From Streptomyces sp. ATexAB-D23 (GTDB lineage: Bacteria; Actinomycetota; Actinomycetes; Streptomycetales; Streptomycetaceae), in contig NZ_KB892028.1 in assembly GCF_000373645.1 (NCBI RefSeq), forward strand, positions 1 through 46,762: 46,762 nucleotides of DNA. The letters are read 5' to 3'. The notes under the pieces were generated by a model. That model was given only the letters and a program-made list of their open reading frames with translations. It was not told where the DNA came from and searched no databases. Below are positions 29,362 to 38,318 of this stretch, piece by piece (the first letter of the stretch is position 1; each line of letters begins with the position of its first letter). The position numbers were made by a program, and so were the translations under genes.

Positions 29362-31833
29362 ATGACGCAGCGGGCATCCGACCCCTCCGGGGAGCAGCGA
29401 ACCGGTCCCTTGGGGACCCCGGCGACGATCGACGCGGGGGCGGAGCTCGACCCGGTCCACCCCGTCGAGCTGCCGGACCCGCCGGCCGGGCGCGGGCTGA
29501 CCGCCGCCGAGGTCGCCGAGCGGATCGCCCGGGGCGAGGTCAACGACGTACCGGTGCGTTCCTCGCGGTCCCTCACCGAGATCGTCCGGGCCAACGTCTT
29601 CACCCGGTTCAACCTGATCATCGGCGTGCTCTGGCTGATCATGCTGTTCGTGGCGCCGATCCAGGACAGCCTCTTCGGCTTCGTGATCATCGCCAACACC
29701 GGCATCGGCATCGTGCAGGAGTGGCGGGCCAAGAAGACACTGGACAGCCTCGCGGTCATCGGCGAGGCGAAGCCGACCGTCCGGCGCGACGGGGCGGCGG
29801 CCGAGATCCACACCTCGGAGATCGTCCTGGGCGACCTGGTCGAGCTGGGCCCCGGCGACAAGGTGGTCGTGGACGGCACGGTCGCCGAGGCGGACGGACT
29901 GGAGATCGACGAGTCCCTGCTCACCGGCGAGGCGGACCCGGTCGTCAAGCGGACCGGCGACCCGGTGATGTCCGGCAGCTTCGTCGTCGCGGGAGGCGGG
30001 GCGTTCACCGCCACGAAGGTCGGGCGCGAGGCGTACGCGGCGCAGCTCGCCGAGGAGGCGTCCCGCTTCACGCTCGTACGGTCCGAGCTGCGCACCGGCA
30101 TCTCCACGATCCTCAAGTACGTCACCTGGATGATGGTGCCGACCGCGATCGGCCTGATCATCAGCCAGCTGGTGGTCAAGGAGCACAACTTCAAGGACTC
30201 GGTCGCCCGGACCGTCGGCGGCATCGTCCCGATGATCCCGGAGGGCCTGGTCCTGCTGACCTCGGTCGCCTTCGCGATCGGGGTCGTACGGCTCGGCCGC
30301 AAGCAGTGCCTCGTCCAGGAGCTGCCCGCCATCGAGGGCCTGGCCCGGGTCGACGTCGTCTGCCTGGACAAGACCGGCACGCTCACCGAGGGCGGCATGG
30401 ACGTCACCGAGGTCCGCGCGCTGAACGGCACCGACGAACCGTATCTGCACCGCGTGCTGGCGGCCTTCGGCGCGTCCGAGCCCCGGCCCAACGCCAGCCT
30501 CCAGGCCATCATCGACGCCTACCCGGTCCCGGCGGACGGGAAGGACTGGGACGTCACGGGGACGCTGCCGTTCTCCTCCGCCCGCAAGTACAGCGGGGCC
30601 GCCTTCACGGAGGGCGGCGGCACGTCGTCGGCCTGGCTCCTCGGCGCCCCCGACGTGCTGCTGGCGGAGGACGATCCGGCGCTGGACGAGATCGGGCAGC
30701 TCAACGAGCAGGGGCTGCGGGTGCTGCTGCTGGCCCGTGCGCGGGGCGAGCTGGACGCCCCGGACGCGGCCGAGGGGGCCGAGCCGGCCGCCCTGGTCGT
30801 CCTGGAGCAGCGGCTGCGGCCCGACGCGGGGCGGACCCTCGCCTACTTCGGCGAGCAGCGGGTCGCCACCAAGGTCATCTCCGGTGACAACGCCGTGTCG
30901 GTCGGCGCGGTGGCCGCGAAGCTCGGCATGCCGGGCGCCGAACACGCCCTGGACGCGCGCCGGATGCCCACGGACCCGGACGAGATGGCGACCGCGATGG
31001 AGGAGAACGCGGTGTTCGGCCGCGTCACCCCGCAGCAGAAGCGGGAAATGGTCGCGGCCCTCCAGTCGCGCGGCCACACCGTGGCGATGACGGGCGACGG
31101 GGTCAACGACGTCCTCGCGCTGAAGGACGCCGACATCGGCGTCTCGATGGGCTCGGGCTCCGAGGCGACCCGCGCGGTCGCCCAGATCGTGCTGCTGAAC
31201 AACAGCTTCGCGACGCTGCCGTCCGTGGTCGCCGAGGGCCGCCGGGTGATCGGCAACATCACCCGGGTCGCGACCCTGTTCCTGACGAAGACCGTGTACT
31301 CGGTGCTGCTGGCCGTCCTGGTGGTCTGCTTCCAGGTCGAATACCCGTTCCTGCCCCGCCACCTGACGCTGCTGTCCACGCTGACGATCGGCATCCCGGC
31401 GTTCTTCCTGGCCCTGGCCCCCAACAAGGAACGCGCGCACCCCCACTTCGTGCGGCGCGTCATGCGGTACGCGGTGCCCTCGGGCGTCATCGCCGCCGCC
31501 GCGACCTTCGTGACGTACCTGATCGCCCGCCACCACTACACCGGCACGGGCGCCCTGGAGGCGGAGACGAGCGCGGCGACGCTCACGCTGTTCCTGGTCT
31601 CGATGTGGGTCCTGGCGATCATCGCCCGCCCCTACACCTGGTGGCGGATCTGCCTGGTGGCCGCGATGGGCCTGGCCTTCCTGATCGTGCTCGCGGTGCC
31701 GTGGCTCCAGGACTTCTTCGCGCTGAAGCTGGTGGGTACGCAGATGCCGTGGGCGGCGGTGGCCATCGCGGTGGCGGCGTCCGTGCTCCTGGAGTACGCC
31801 TGGCGGCTGGTGGGCCGCCGCTTCCCGGTGTAG
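29362..31833 (+). CDS. ctpE: Cation-transporting P-type ATPase, CtpE-like
   Basis: An 823-residue P-type ATPase. Motifs in order: actuator TGEA at ~188 (TGES in classical members), membrane PEGL (IVPMIPEGLVLLTSV), phosphorylation DKTGTLTEGGM with Asp336, and hinge TGDGVNDVLALKDADIGVSMGSG from Thr577. About ten membrane segments are visible. PEGL and the LPAIEGLARVDVVCLDKTG run resemble mycobacterial CtpE, a calcium-linked ATPase, so calcium transport is the best guess. There is no N-terminal heavy-metal domain. It is convergent with the sacsin-like gene. Confidence 0.92.
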   Translation: MTQRASDPSGEQRTGPLGTPATIDAGAELDPVHPVELPDPPAGRGLTAAEVAERIARGEVNDVPVRSSRSLTEIVRANVFTRFNLIIGVLWLIMLFVAPIQDSLFGFVIIANTGIGIVQEWRAKKTLDSLAVIGEAKPTVRRDGAAAEIHTSEIVLGDLVELGPGDKVVVDGTVAEADGLEIDESLLTGEADPVVKRTGDPVMSGSFVVAGGGAFTATKVGREAYAAQLAEEASRFTLVRSELRTGISTILKYVTWMMVPTAIGLIISQLVVKEHNFKDSVARTVGGIVPMIPEGLVLLTSVAFAIGVVRLGRKQCLVQELPAIEGLARVDVVCLDKTGTLTEGGMDVTEVRALNGTDEPYLHRVLAAFGASEPRPNASLQAIIDAYPVPADGKDWDVTGTLPFSSARKYSGAAFTEGGGTSSAWLLGAPDVLLAEDDPALDEIGQLNEQGLRVLLLARARGELDAPDAAEGAEPAALVVLEQRLRPDAGRTLAYFGEQRVATKVISGDNAVSVGAVAAKLGMPGAEHALDARRMPTDPDEMATAMEENAVFGRVTPQQKREMVAALQSRGHTVAMTGDGVNDVLALKDADIGVSMGSGSEATRAVAQIVLLNNSFATLPSVVAEGRRVIGNITRVATLFLTKTVYSVLLAVLVVCFQVEYPFLPRHLTLLSTLTIGIPAFFLALAPNKERAHPHFVRRVMRYAVPSGVIAAAATFVTYLIARHHYTGTGALEAETSAATLTLFLVSMWVLAIIARPYTWWRICLVAAMGLAFLIVLAVPWLQDFFALKLVGTQMPWAAVAIAVAASVLLEYAWRLVGRRFPV

Positions 31834-31848
31834 CGGCGACCCGTCCCC

Positions 31849-31990
31849 GGCGCGGGCCCGTCCCCGGCGGGCCCGTCTTTGGCGCGGCGGTCAGCCGAAC
31901 CAGCGGTCACAGGCCCGTACCTGGCGCGGGCCCGTACCCGGCGCGGGCCCGTACCCGGCACCGCGTCAGTCGAACCAGCGGTCCCGGGCC
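31849..31990. repeat. 17-bp tandem repeats and duplicated 3' end of the sacsin-like gene
   Basis: The unit GGCGCGGGCCCGTACCC is repeated at 31923-31939 and 31940-31956, with a variant at 31849-31865. The last ~25 bp of the sacsin-like gene (31966-31990, encoding RWFD-stop) recur with a few changes at 31891-31915, a 75-bp offset, giving a second, unused RWFG-stop. Together they show a local tandem duplication after the stop codon. Confidence 0.75.
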
Positions 31991-34900
31991 AGCTCCGCCG
32001 TACGGGAGGGGTCCTCCAGCAGGGCGGCGACCTCGAAGCGGCGGGGCCACTGGCCGGCCGCCCAGGCCAGGCCCGCCGCGACGCCCTCCAGCGTCGCGGC
32101 GTGCACCACCCCGTCCGGGGTGCGGCGCCAGTCCAGCTCGACGCCGCCCGCGCGCAGCTCACCGTGCTCGATGTACGTGTCCGGCGTGTCGGCGCCCAGC
32201 AGGACGCGGACCGGCTCGGGGACCTCGTGCTCCTCGCCGTCGCTGGTGACCCGGGCCTCGACGCTCTCGCCGAGCCGCCGCACCTGGAACAGCTCGGCCA
32301 GCTCCGCCGCGTGCGCCGGGGCGACGGGCAGCAGCGGCAGCCCCTCGGTGAGCGGCAGCAGGTCCGGCGCGTCCGCGATGACCGCGTCCGCAGCGTCGAC
32401 CACCCGCACCTCGCCGTCCACGACCGCCCGCAGGTCGTCGGGGAGCGTGACCTGTTCCGGGTCGAGCGCGGCCAGCGCCGTGTACAGGGCGTGGAGTTGC
32501 ACGGAGCCGACCGGGCGGTCCTCGTCGGCGAGCCGGCCGAGGAGTTCGGCCGCGCCGCCCGGCTCGTCCAGCAGGGCGTCGAGCGAGGTCCGTACGCCGA
32601 GGGCGCGCAGCACCTCGGCGTCGTCGAAGCCGGTCGCGTCGGCGGAGTCGTACAGGCCGGCCAGCCGGGGGTCGCCCCCGTGGGCGCGCAGCCCTGCCGG
32701 GCGGCGGCCGTCGAGTACCGGGTGGCCGCGCAGCCACCAGGCGGTGTACGGGCGTACGGACCGCGTGGTGCCGTCCGGGAGCAGCACCCGCACCGGCTGG
32801 GTCAGGGCGTCGCGCAGCGGGGGCCTGGCGAGGAGGGCGAGGGCCTGGGGCCAGGCGTCGTCGTCCACGAGGTCGAGGTCGCGGACGGCGACGAGTTCCG
32901 TGGCGACCGGCGGCACCGGACTGTCCGGCAGCTGGTCGAGGATGTCCTCGCACCACACGTCGACGGCGTCGAGCAGCCCGGCGTCGTCGGGTTCGGCGAA
33001 GTCGCCGTCGCGCGGCTCCAGTTCGTCCGGGTCCAGGACGACATCGGTGGCGCGTACGAGGGCGAAGGTGGCGAGCACCCCGCAGGCGGTGAGCGGCTGC
33101 TCGCCCCAGCGATCCGCCAACTCCGTGTCACAAAAGGCGAGTTCACCTTCGCGCATGACGGAGGCGAACGCACTGCCGGGCAGCACCAGCTCACCGGCCG
33201 GGGCGGGTTCGCCGTCCTCGTCGGTCAGCGCGAGCGCGCCGAGCCAGGGCTCGTCGCCCGGCTCAAGACCGGCGTCCCGGACCAGCGTGAGCACGGTGTC
33301 GGCCAGCTCGTCGCCGTCGAGCGCGTCCTCGTCCCAGATCTCGCCCGCGTCCAGCGAACCGGCGACGGCGGCCCGCACCTGCGGGGTCGTCAGCACGGCG
33401 CGCGGGGTGGCGGGCAGGGCGCCCAGCTTCTCCAGGAGCGGATGCGCGGCGTCCGGGTGGGCGACCTTCAGCCCGAGCCGGGCGAGCCGGTCCAGGACCG
33501 GTCCGGTCAGCGCGTCCGGGAGCGGGAGGAGGACCTGCCGGGGGCCGATCGTGGTGCGCGGCAGGACCGGGACGTCCGGGTCGGGCCCGGCGGACTCCGT
33601 ACCGGCGAGCGGCACGGGCAGCCCGGACAGCCGGTCCGGGTCGACCCCGGCCAGGCTGTCGTACAGCCGCCGCCACCAGGCCGGATCGCGCTCAAGTCCG
33701 GCCAGCCGGTCGATCGCCTCGGTCAGCGGGACCCGGGCGACGCCGAGCGTCCGCAGCTCGACACGCCGCTCAAGACCGGCGGGCAGCAGGCACGGGAGCA
33801 CCTCGGCGAGGACCGCGACGGTCCGCGCGCCGACGCCCTCCACCACCTCGGCCTCGACCGGCCGCAGCGCGACGGTGTCCTTGCGGACGGTCTCGTCCCC
33901 GTCCCAGCCGTCCCACCGGTCCTCATCGGCGGCCGGATCGCGCGGGGCGGCCGGCTCCAGGAACGCCACGCGCGGCAGCCGCTCCAGGATCGCGCCGCGC
34001 AGCGCGGCGTCCAGCCCGCCCTGCCCGAGCGGGCCCGGCACCAGCGCGATCGTCGCGACGGACACCGGCTCCCAGGCACCGAGCAGCTCCGCGTAGGCGT
34101 CGGCCGCGCGCTCCACCAGGAAGTCGGTGAGCGGCCCCGGCGCGGGGTGCCTGCGGGTGGTGTCCAGCGGCAGGGAGGCGATGAGCAGCGCGGGCAGGCC
34201 GAGCGGTTCGTCGGTGGGCGTCGGCGCGTGCACCACGGGTGCGGTACGGGGAGGCACCGGGGCGCCGGCCTCGTCCACCGGGACGGCCCAGGTCACCGAC
34301 CAGTGCGGGCGCAGCCGTTCCTCCAGCGGGCGGCCGGCGAGCAGGGCCGGCTCGACGGGGCCGTGGTGGGCGGCGGTGCGCCAGCGGTTCGTGCCGTGCG
34401 CGGAGTCCTCGACGTGTGTGTACGGGCCGTGCTGGGAGCGGCGCAGCGTCCGTACGGTCTCCGGGGTCTCCACGACGACCTCTTCGAGCCCGGCCAGCGT
34501 GAGCAGCAGCGCGTCGTCCACGGCGGCCAGCAGCCGGCCCACCAGGTCCTCGGCGACCCCGTCGCGCAGGGGCAGGACGACCACGGTGTCGTAGCCGTCG
34601 GGTGCGGTGCCCTCGGCGGGCAGCGGGAGGCGCAGCAGCGGTACGTGGCCGTCGCGGCGGCGCAGCTCGTCGCCCAGGCCGGGGCTGCCGACGGCCGCCT
34701 CGCGGGCCAGCGCGCGGGCCTCGGCGAGTGACCAGCGCACGCCGCCGTGCCGGCCGACGATCGCCGGCTCGTCGCTCACCGCGAGCACGGCGGCGAACCC
34801 GACGCCGAACCGGCCCACGGCTCCCTCGTGGCCCTCGCGCTTGGCGGAGGCCCGCAGCGTCGACAGCGACTCGACGCCGGTCGCGTCCAGCGGTGCGCCG

Positions 34901-35175
34901 GTGTTCGCGGCGGCGAGCACGGCGGGGGTGCCGTCGGCGGCCGGGTGCAGGGTGAGGCGGAGCCGGCCGGGGACCTGGGCGCGGGCGGCGGCGTCGGCGG
35001 CGTTCTGGGCCAGCTCGACGACGAGGCGGTCGCGGTAGCCGCCGAGCGCGAGGTCCTCCTCGGCGTTGGCGTCCTCCCGGAAGCGGGCGGGACCGGCGCC
35101 CCAGGCGTCGAGCACCCCGCGCCGCAGCCGCGCGGTGCCGAACGGGTCGGCGCCCTCGGTCGCATTGATGCCCAC
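31966..35175 (-). CDS. Large sacsin/Hsp90-like ATP-binding domain protein
   Basis: A 1069-residue protein from GTG 35175 (AGGGAG 8 nt upstream). The N-terminal ~250 residues form a GHKL ATPase of the sacsin type. The N-box ELAQNAADA (54-62) supplies the metal-binding Asn58; the second motif is NTGAP (91-95), with Asn where Hsp90 has Asp; the lid motif is GRFGVGFAAVLAV (from 121). The remainder is a long Leu/Asp/Glu-rich region without recognised domains. Proteins like this are annotated as Hsp90-like chaperones in streptomycetes, but no client is known. It is the neighbour of DUF3027 on the same strand, 378 bp away. Confidence 0.88.
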   Translation of the reverse strand: MGINATEGADPFGTARLRRGVLDAWGAGPARFREDANAEEDLALGGYRDRLVVELAQNAADAAARAQVPGRLRLTLHPAADGTPAVLAAANTGAPLDATGVESLSTLRASAKREGHEGAVGRFGVGFAAVLAVSDEPAIVGRHGGVRWSLAEARALAREAAVGSPGLGDELRRRDGHVPLLRLPLPAEGTAPDGYDTVVVLPLRDGVAEDLVGRLLAAVDDALLLTLAGLEEVVVETPETVRTLRRSQHGPYTHVEDSAHGTNRWRTAAHHGPVEPALLAGRPLEERLRPHWSVTWAVPVDEAGAPVPPRTAPVVHAPTPTDEPLGLPALLIASLPLDTTRRHPAPGPLTDFLVERAADAYAELLGAWEPVSVATIALVPGPLGQGGLDAALRGAILERLPRVAFLEPAAPRDPAADEDRWDGWDGDETVRKDTVALRPVEAEVVEGVGARTVAVLAEVLPCLLPAGLERRVELRTLGVARVPLTEAIDRLAGLERDPAWWRRLYDSLAGVDPDRLSGLPVPLAGTESAGPDPDVPVLPRTTIGPRQVLLPLPDALTGPVLDRLARLGLKVAHPDAAHPLLEKLGALPATPRAVLTTPQVRAAVAGSLDAGEIWDEDALDGDELADTVLTLVRDAGLEPGDEPWLGALALTDEDGEPAPAGELVLPGSAFASVMREGELAFCDTELADRWGEQPLTACGVLATFALVRATDVVLDPDELEPRDGDFAEPDDAGLLDAVDVWCEDILDQLPDSPVPPVATELVAVRDLDLVDDDAWPQALALLARPPLRDALTQPVRVLLPDGTTRSVRPYTAWWLRGHPVLDGRRPAGLRAHGGDPRLAGLYDSADATGFDDAEVLRALGVRTSLDALLDEPGGAAELLGRLADEDRPVGSVQLHALYTALAALDPEQVTLPDDLRAVVDGEVRVVDAADAVIADAPDLLPLTEGLPLLPVAPAHAAELAELFQVRRLGESVEARVTSDGEEHEVPEPVRVLLGADTPDTYIEHGELRAGGVELDWRRTPDGVVHAATLEGVAAGLAWAAGQWPRRFEVAALLEDPSRTAELARDRWFD

Positions 35176-35292
35176 GCGCTGACTCCCTCTGCCGGCTTCC
35201 AGTGTGCGCCCGAAGCTACCGGGTGCGCGGGGGTGCGGGTCGCGGCCCCCGCCACAACGCCCACCCCGGGCCGGCGCCCCCGCCCCGAACAC

Positions 35293-35318
35293 TTCCGTCC
35301 TCAAACGCCGGACGGGCT
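35293..35318 (+). repeat. Dispersed intergenic repeat, copy 1
   Basis: A 26-bp unit starting TTCCG with core TCAAACGCCGGACGGGCT, at 35293-35318. It is an exact match to copy 2, 52 bp downstream (offset 78). Confidence 0.85.
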
Positions 35319-35370
35319 CGGTCTCCCACGCGCAGCCGGCCACGCCGAGCCACCCGGCCCGGCCCGAGGC

Positions 35371-35396
35371 TTCCGTCCTCAAACGCCGGACGGGCT
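35371..35396 (+). repeat. Dispersed intergenic repeat, copy 2
   Basis: Same 26-bp unit in the same orientation as copy 1, followed by GGGGTTGACGGGCTGGG short repeats. Confidence 0.85.
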
Positions 35397-35476
35397 GGGG
35401 GTTGACGGGCTGGGTTGGACGGGCTGGGGTTTCACCGGCACCCGGCCGCACTCATCGAGACCGGCCGGCCACATCA

Positions 35477-35502
35477 AGCCCGTCCGGCGATTGAGGACGG
35501 AA
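35477..35502 (-). repeat. Dispersed intergenic repeat, copy 3 (inverted)
   Basis: Same unit on the opposite strand (AGCCCGTCCGGCGATTGAGG...), with ATCG in place of AACG at one base of the core. It can pair with copies 1 and 2. Confidence 0.85.
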
Positions 35503-35553
35503 CCGGTCCGCCGGAGCACCCGAGGTCACGGGCGCCCCGAGCCCCAGCCCCGG

Positions 35554-36462
35554 CTACCCCTTGCCCAGGTCCTCCGCGGCCTCCTCGGCCTCCGCCCGGA
35601 GCGAATACTCGTCCACCCGCATCGTGTCCAACGCGTGCGCCGCCGGCTTCGGCGGCTTCGGCATCACCGCCGCCTCCGAGTGCCCCCCGCACCCGTACGC
35701 CAGCGACACCACATGCCCGTCCGCCGGCCCGAACTCGTTCGCGCACACCCCGAACGCCTGCCGCAGCGAGCCCGCCAGCGGCATCAGGAAGGCGCACGAC
35801 ACGCACGAGGCCGGCGCCGCCTGCGCCATCGGCGTCTTCGCGCCGAACTCCTCGTCCCAGCGGTCGGCCGCCGCGTGCAGCCCGTAACGGGACAGCACCC
35901 GTACCCGCCGTACGCCCAGTTCCTCCGCCACCGCCGCGATGGAACCGCGCCGCGGCGGCTCCGGGCGCGTCGTCAGCTCCGCGTCCTCGACGTCGACCAG
36001 GTCGGCCATCTCGCCGGTGACCACGGAATTCGGCGGCGGCTCGTCCGCGCCGGTGTACCCGGGCTCCAGACGCAGATCGTCCGCCTCGGTGGGCAGCAGG
36101 TCGCCCGGCCCCATGTCGCCCGGCCGCAGCCGCTCGCTCCACGGCACCCACTCCGGCGCGAGCAGCGCGTCGTCGCCCGGCAGCAGCACCGTCTCGTCCA
36201 GCGTGACGTTCTTCGCGCGGGAGGCACGGGCGACGGTCACGGCCCAGCGCCAGCCCCGGTAGCCGGGGTCCTCGCACTCGAAGTAGTGCGTGACGACCCG
36301 GTCCCCCTCGGAGACCACGCCCACATGCTCACCCACGACCCCTGGCGCGGCGGCCTCCTCGGCCGCCGCGCGGGCGAGGTCTACCGCCTCGGCGCACAAA
36401 CGGTCGGGAGCAGGGGTCCGGGCGGTACGGGCCGTACGGCCTCGTGTCGTCGCAGCACTCAC
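35554..36462 (-). CDS. DUF3027 protein
   Basis: A 302-residue protein from GTG 36462 (AGGAGAG upstream). DUF3027 features: RLCAEAVDLARAAAEE, GDRVVTHYFECEDPGYRGWRWAVTVARASRAKNVTLDETVLLPG, EWVPWSERLRPGDMGPGDLLPTEADD, and a Cys-rich C-terminal part (PASCVSCAFL, FGVCANEFGPADGHVVSLAYGCGGHSE) with five Cys plus His that could bind a metal. The family is actinobacterial and uncharacterised. It is upstream of the sacsin-like gene on the same strand. Confidence 0.9.
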   Translation of the reverse strand: MSAATTRGRTARTARTPAPDRLCAEAVDLARAAAEEAAAPGVVGEHVGVVSEGDRVVTHYFECEDPGYRGWRWAVTVARASRAKNVTLDETVLLPGDDALLAPEWVPWSERLRPGDMGPGDLLPTEADDLRLEPGYTGADEPPPNSVVTGEMADLVDVEDAELTTRPEPPRRGSIAAVAEELGVRRVRVLSRYGLHAAADRWDEEFGAKTPMAQAAPASCVSCAFLMPLAGSLRQAFGVCANEFGPADGHVVSLAYGCGGHSEAAVMPKPPKPAAHALDTMRVDEYSLRAEAEEAAEDLGKG

Positions 36463-36860
36463 AGGTCTCGCTTCTCTCCTACGCCAGTCTCACGAGCGCG
36501 CCAGCACATCCATCGGTTCCAGCCATACGGTCGCGGACGGAGCGGACCTGGGGGCCGCGTCGACGTCCACACCCGTTGGGCCAGCCTCGGGCACGCCTTC
36601 CGCAATCCATTCTGCGGGATCGCCGAGAGGCGCGCGGCCGAGAACAACCGCCGGTGGCGCGCTACGCACGCTACCCTCTCCGCCGCTCCCCGCCCACCTG
36701 CCCGTCCCGAACGACGCCGTATCCGGCACCGAGTCCCGCCCCCGGCAGGACCTTCCGCACCCCCCACCACCTGGTCGATCACTGACCCGACGGGGCGGTC
36801 CCGCCCGCGCCCCGCACCGATCCCGGTTCGCATCGCCCGGTACTGGGGCAGTATGACCAA
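36463..36860. other. Divergent intergenic region between DUF3027 and MFS genes
   Basis: A 398-bp gap with promoters for both directions expected. A possible 79-residue minus-strand ORF lies inside (listed separately). No repeat or hairpin stands out. Confidence 0.35.
36490..36729 (-). CDS. Possible small protein, 79 aa, low confidence
   Basis: From GTG 36729 the frame reads MPDTASFGTGRWAGSG and later PPAVVLGRAPLGDPAEWIAEGVPEAGPTGVDVDAAP, ending VWLEPMDVLARS. The second half looks protein-like and acidic, but third-position GC is lower than in neighbours and the ribosome site is poor. It ends 27 bp before DUF3027 on the same strand. It may be a real upstream gene of that operon or chance. Confidence 0.25.
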   Translation of the reverse strand: MPDTASFGTGRWAGSGGEGSVRSAPPAVVLGRAPLGDPAEWIAEGVPEAGPTGVDVDAAPRSAPSATVWLEPMDVLARS

Positions 36861-38291
36861 GTGGCTTCTGCCAGGTCGCACGACGGTCCCAGCGCGCTCC
36901 GCAGGACGGGGCGGACGATCGGTCATGCCCTGAGGACCCCGTTCACCGGAACCGCCCGCTCCATCCGCAAGGCGACGCACGCGCACGGCGCCGGCGAGAG
37001 CGGCCTCGGCAAGCTGATCGAGCTGCACGCGGTGAACGGCGCGGGCGACGTGATGATCACCGTGGCGCTCGCGTCGACCGTGTTCTTCTCCGTACCGACG
37101 GACCAGGCGCGCGGCCGGGTCGCGCTGTACCTGGCCGTGACGATGGCGCCGTTCATCCTCCTCGCCCCGGTCATCGGCCCGCTCCTGGACCATCTGCCGC
37201 ACGGCCGCCGCGCCGCGATGGCCGGTGCCATGCTGGCCCGCGCGCTGCTCGCGCTCACCATGTCGGGCGCGGTCGCCACCGGCGGCCTGGAGCTGTACCC
37301 GGCGGCGCTCGGCGTGCTGGTCTGCTCGAAGGCGTACGGGGTGGTGCGCAGCGCCGTCGTACCCCGGCTGCTGCCACCGCGTTTCTCGCTGGTGAAGGCG
37401 AACTCCCGGGTGACCCTCGCCGGTCTGCTCGCCACCGGGGCCGCCGCGCCCATCGGGGCGGGACTCCAGACCATCGGCCCGCCGTGGCCGCTGTACGGGG
37501 CGTGCGCGATCTTCGTCGGCGGCACGGTCCTCGCGTTCACCCTGCCGCCGAAGGTGGACTCGGCCAAGGGCGAGCGCAAGGCGCAGCTGGTACCGCCGCA
37601 CGGCGAGGGCGCGCCCCGGCCGGAGCCGCTGCGGATCGCCTCCCGGCAGGCCGGGTCCAGGGAGCGGAAGAGGAAGGAGAACGGCGAGCGGCGCCCGGGG
37701 CTGCGCTCCGTCGGCCCGTCCGTCCTGCACGGGCTCCAGGCCAACGCCTCGCACCGCGCGCTCTCCGGCTTCCTGATCTTCTTCCTGGCGTTCCTGCTGC
37801 GCGAGCACCCGCTGGCCGGGCAGAGCGCCGCGATCTCGCTGGGCATCGTCGGCGTGGCGGCCGGCGTGGGCAACGCGCTGGGCACGGCGGTCGGCTCCTG
37901 GCTCAGGGCGCGGGGCCCCGAGATCATCATCGCCTCGGTGCTGGGCCTGGCCCTGGGCGTCGCGGTCCTGGCGGCCGTCTTCTTCAGTACGGTCATGGTC
38001 GCCGCGCTGGCCGCGACGGCGGGTCTCACCCAGGCCCTGTCGAAGCTGTCGCTGGACGCGATGATCCAGCGCGATGTGCCGGAGGAGGTACGGACCTCGG
38101 CGTTCGCCCGCTCCGAGACACTGCTCCAGATGGCCTGGGTCGTCGGCGGCGCGATCGGGATCGCCCTCCCCCTCAACGGAGTACTCGGCATGTCGGTCGC
38201 CGCGGGCCTCCTGGCACTGGGCGCGTCCACGTCCGTACGGGGGCTGCTGGGCGCCGCGCGGCGCGGCTCGCCGCACCCCCGCGTGGCGTGA
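36861..38291 (+). CDS. MFS family transporter
   Basis: A 476-residue protein from GTG 36861. A ~60-residue cytoplasmic N-terminus (RRTGRTIGHALRTPFTGTARSIRKATHAHGAGESGLGKLIELHAVNGAGD) precedes about eleven to twelve hydrophobic segments. A basic loop near the middle (PRPEPLRIASRQAGSRERKRKENGERRPGLRS) separates the halves. LLDHLPHGRRAAMAGAMLARALLAL is the typical MFS loop. No ribosome site is clear. It opens a run of same-strand genes (DUF2771, mqnB, mqnD), possibly one operon. Substrate unknown. Confidence 0.88.
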   Translation: MASARSHDGPSALRRTGRTIGHALRTPFTGTARSIRKATHAHGAGESGLGKLIELHAVNGAGDVMITVALASTVFFSVPTDQARGRVALYLAVTMAPFILLAPVIGPLLDHLPHGRRAAMAGAMLARALLALTMSGAVATGGLELYPAALGVLVCSKAYGVVRSAVVPRLLPPRFSLVKANSRVTLAGLLATGAAAPIGAGLQTIGPPWPLYGACAIFVGGTVLAFTLPPKVDSAKGERKAQLVPPHGEGAPRPEPLRIASRQAGSRERKRKENGERRPGLRSVGPSVLHGLQANASHRALSGFLIFFLAFLLREHPLAGQSAAISLGIVGVAAGVGNALGTAVGSWLRARGPEIIIASVLGLALGVAVLAAVFFSTVMVAALAATAGLTQALSKLSLDAMIQRDVPEEVRTSAFARSETLLQMAWVVGGAIGIALPLNGVLGMSVAAGLLALGASTSVRGLLGAARRGSPHPRVA

Positions 38292-38318
38292 GCCGGGACG
38301 ACCGATAGCCTTCGGCCC

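Larger units (their letters stand above)
35176..35553. other. Repeat-rich intergenic region
   Basis: A 378-bp gap between two minus-strand genes, holding three copies of the dispersed repeat (two direct, one inverted) and a GACGGGCTGGG short tandem at ~35390-35440. No ORF is supported. The inverted pair could fold into a long hairpin that ends the DUF3027 transcript. Confidence 0.6.

Noticed and set aside
31879..34731. 950-residue plus-strand ORF opposite the sacsin-like gene
   Set aside because: The minus strand has the GHKL motifs and a proper start; the plus frame is a GC-driven shadow.
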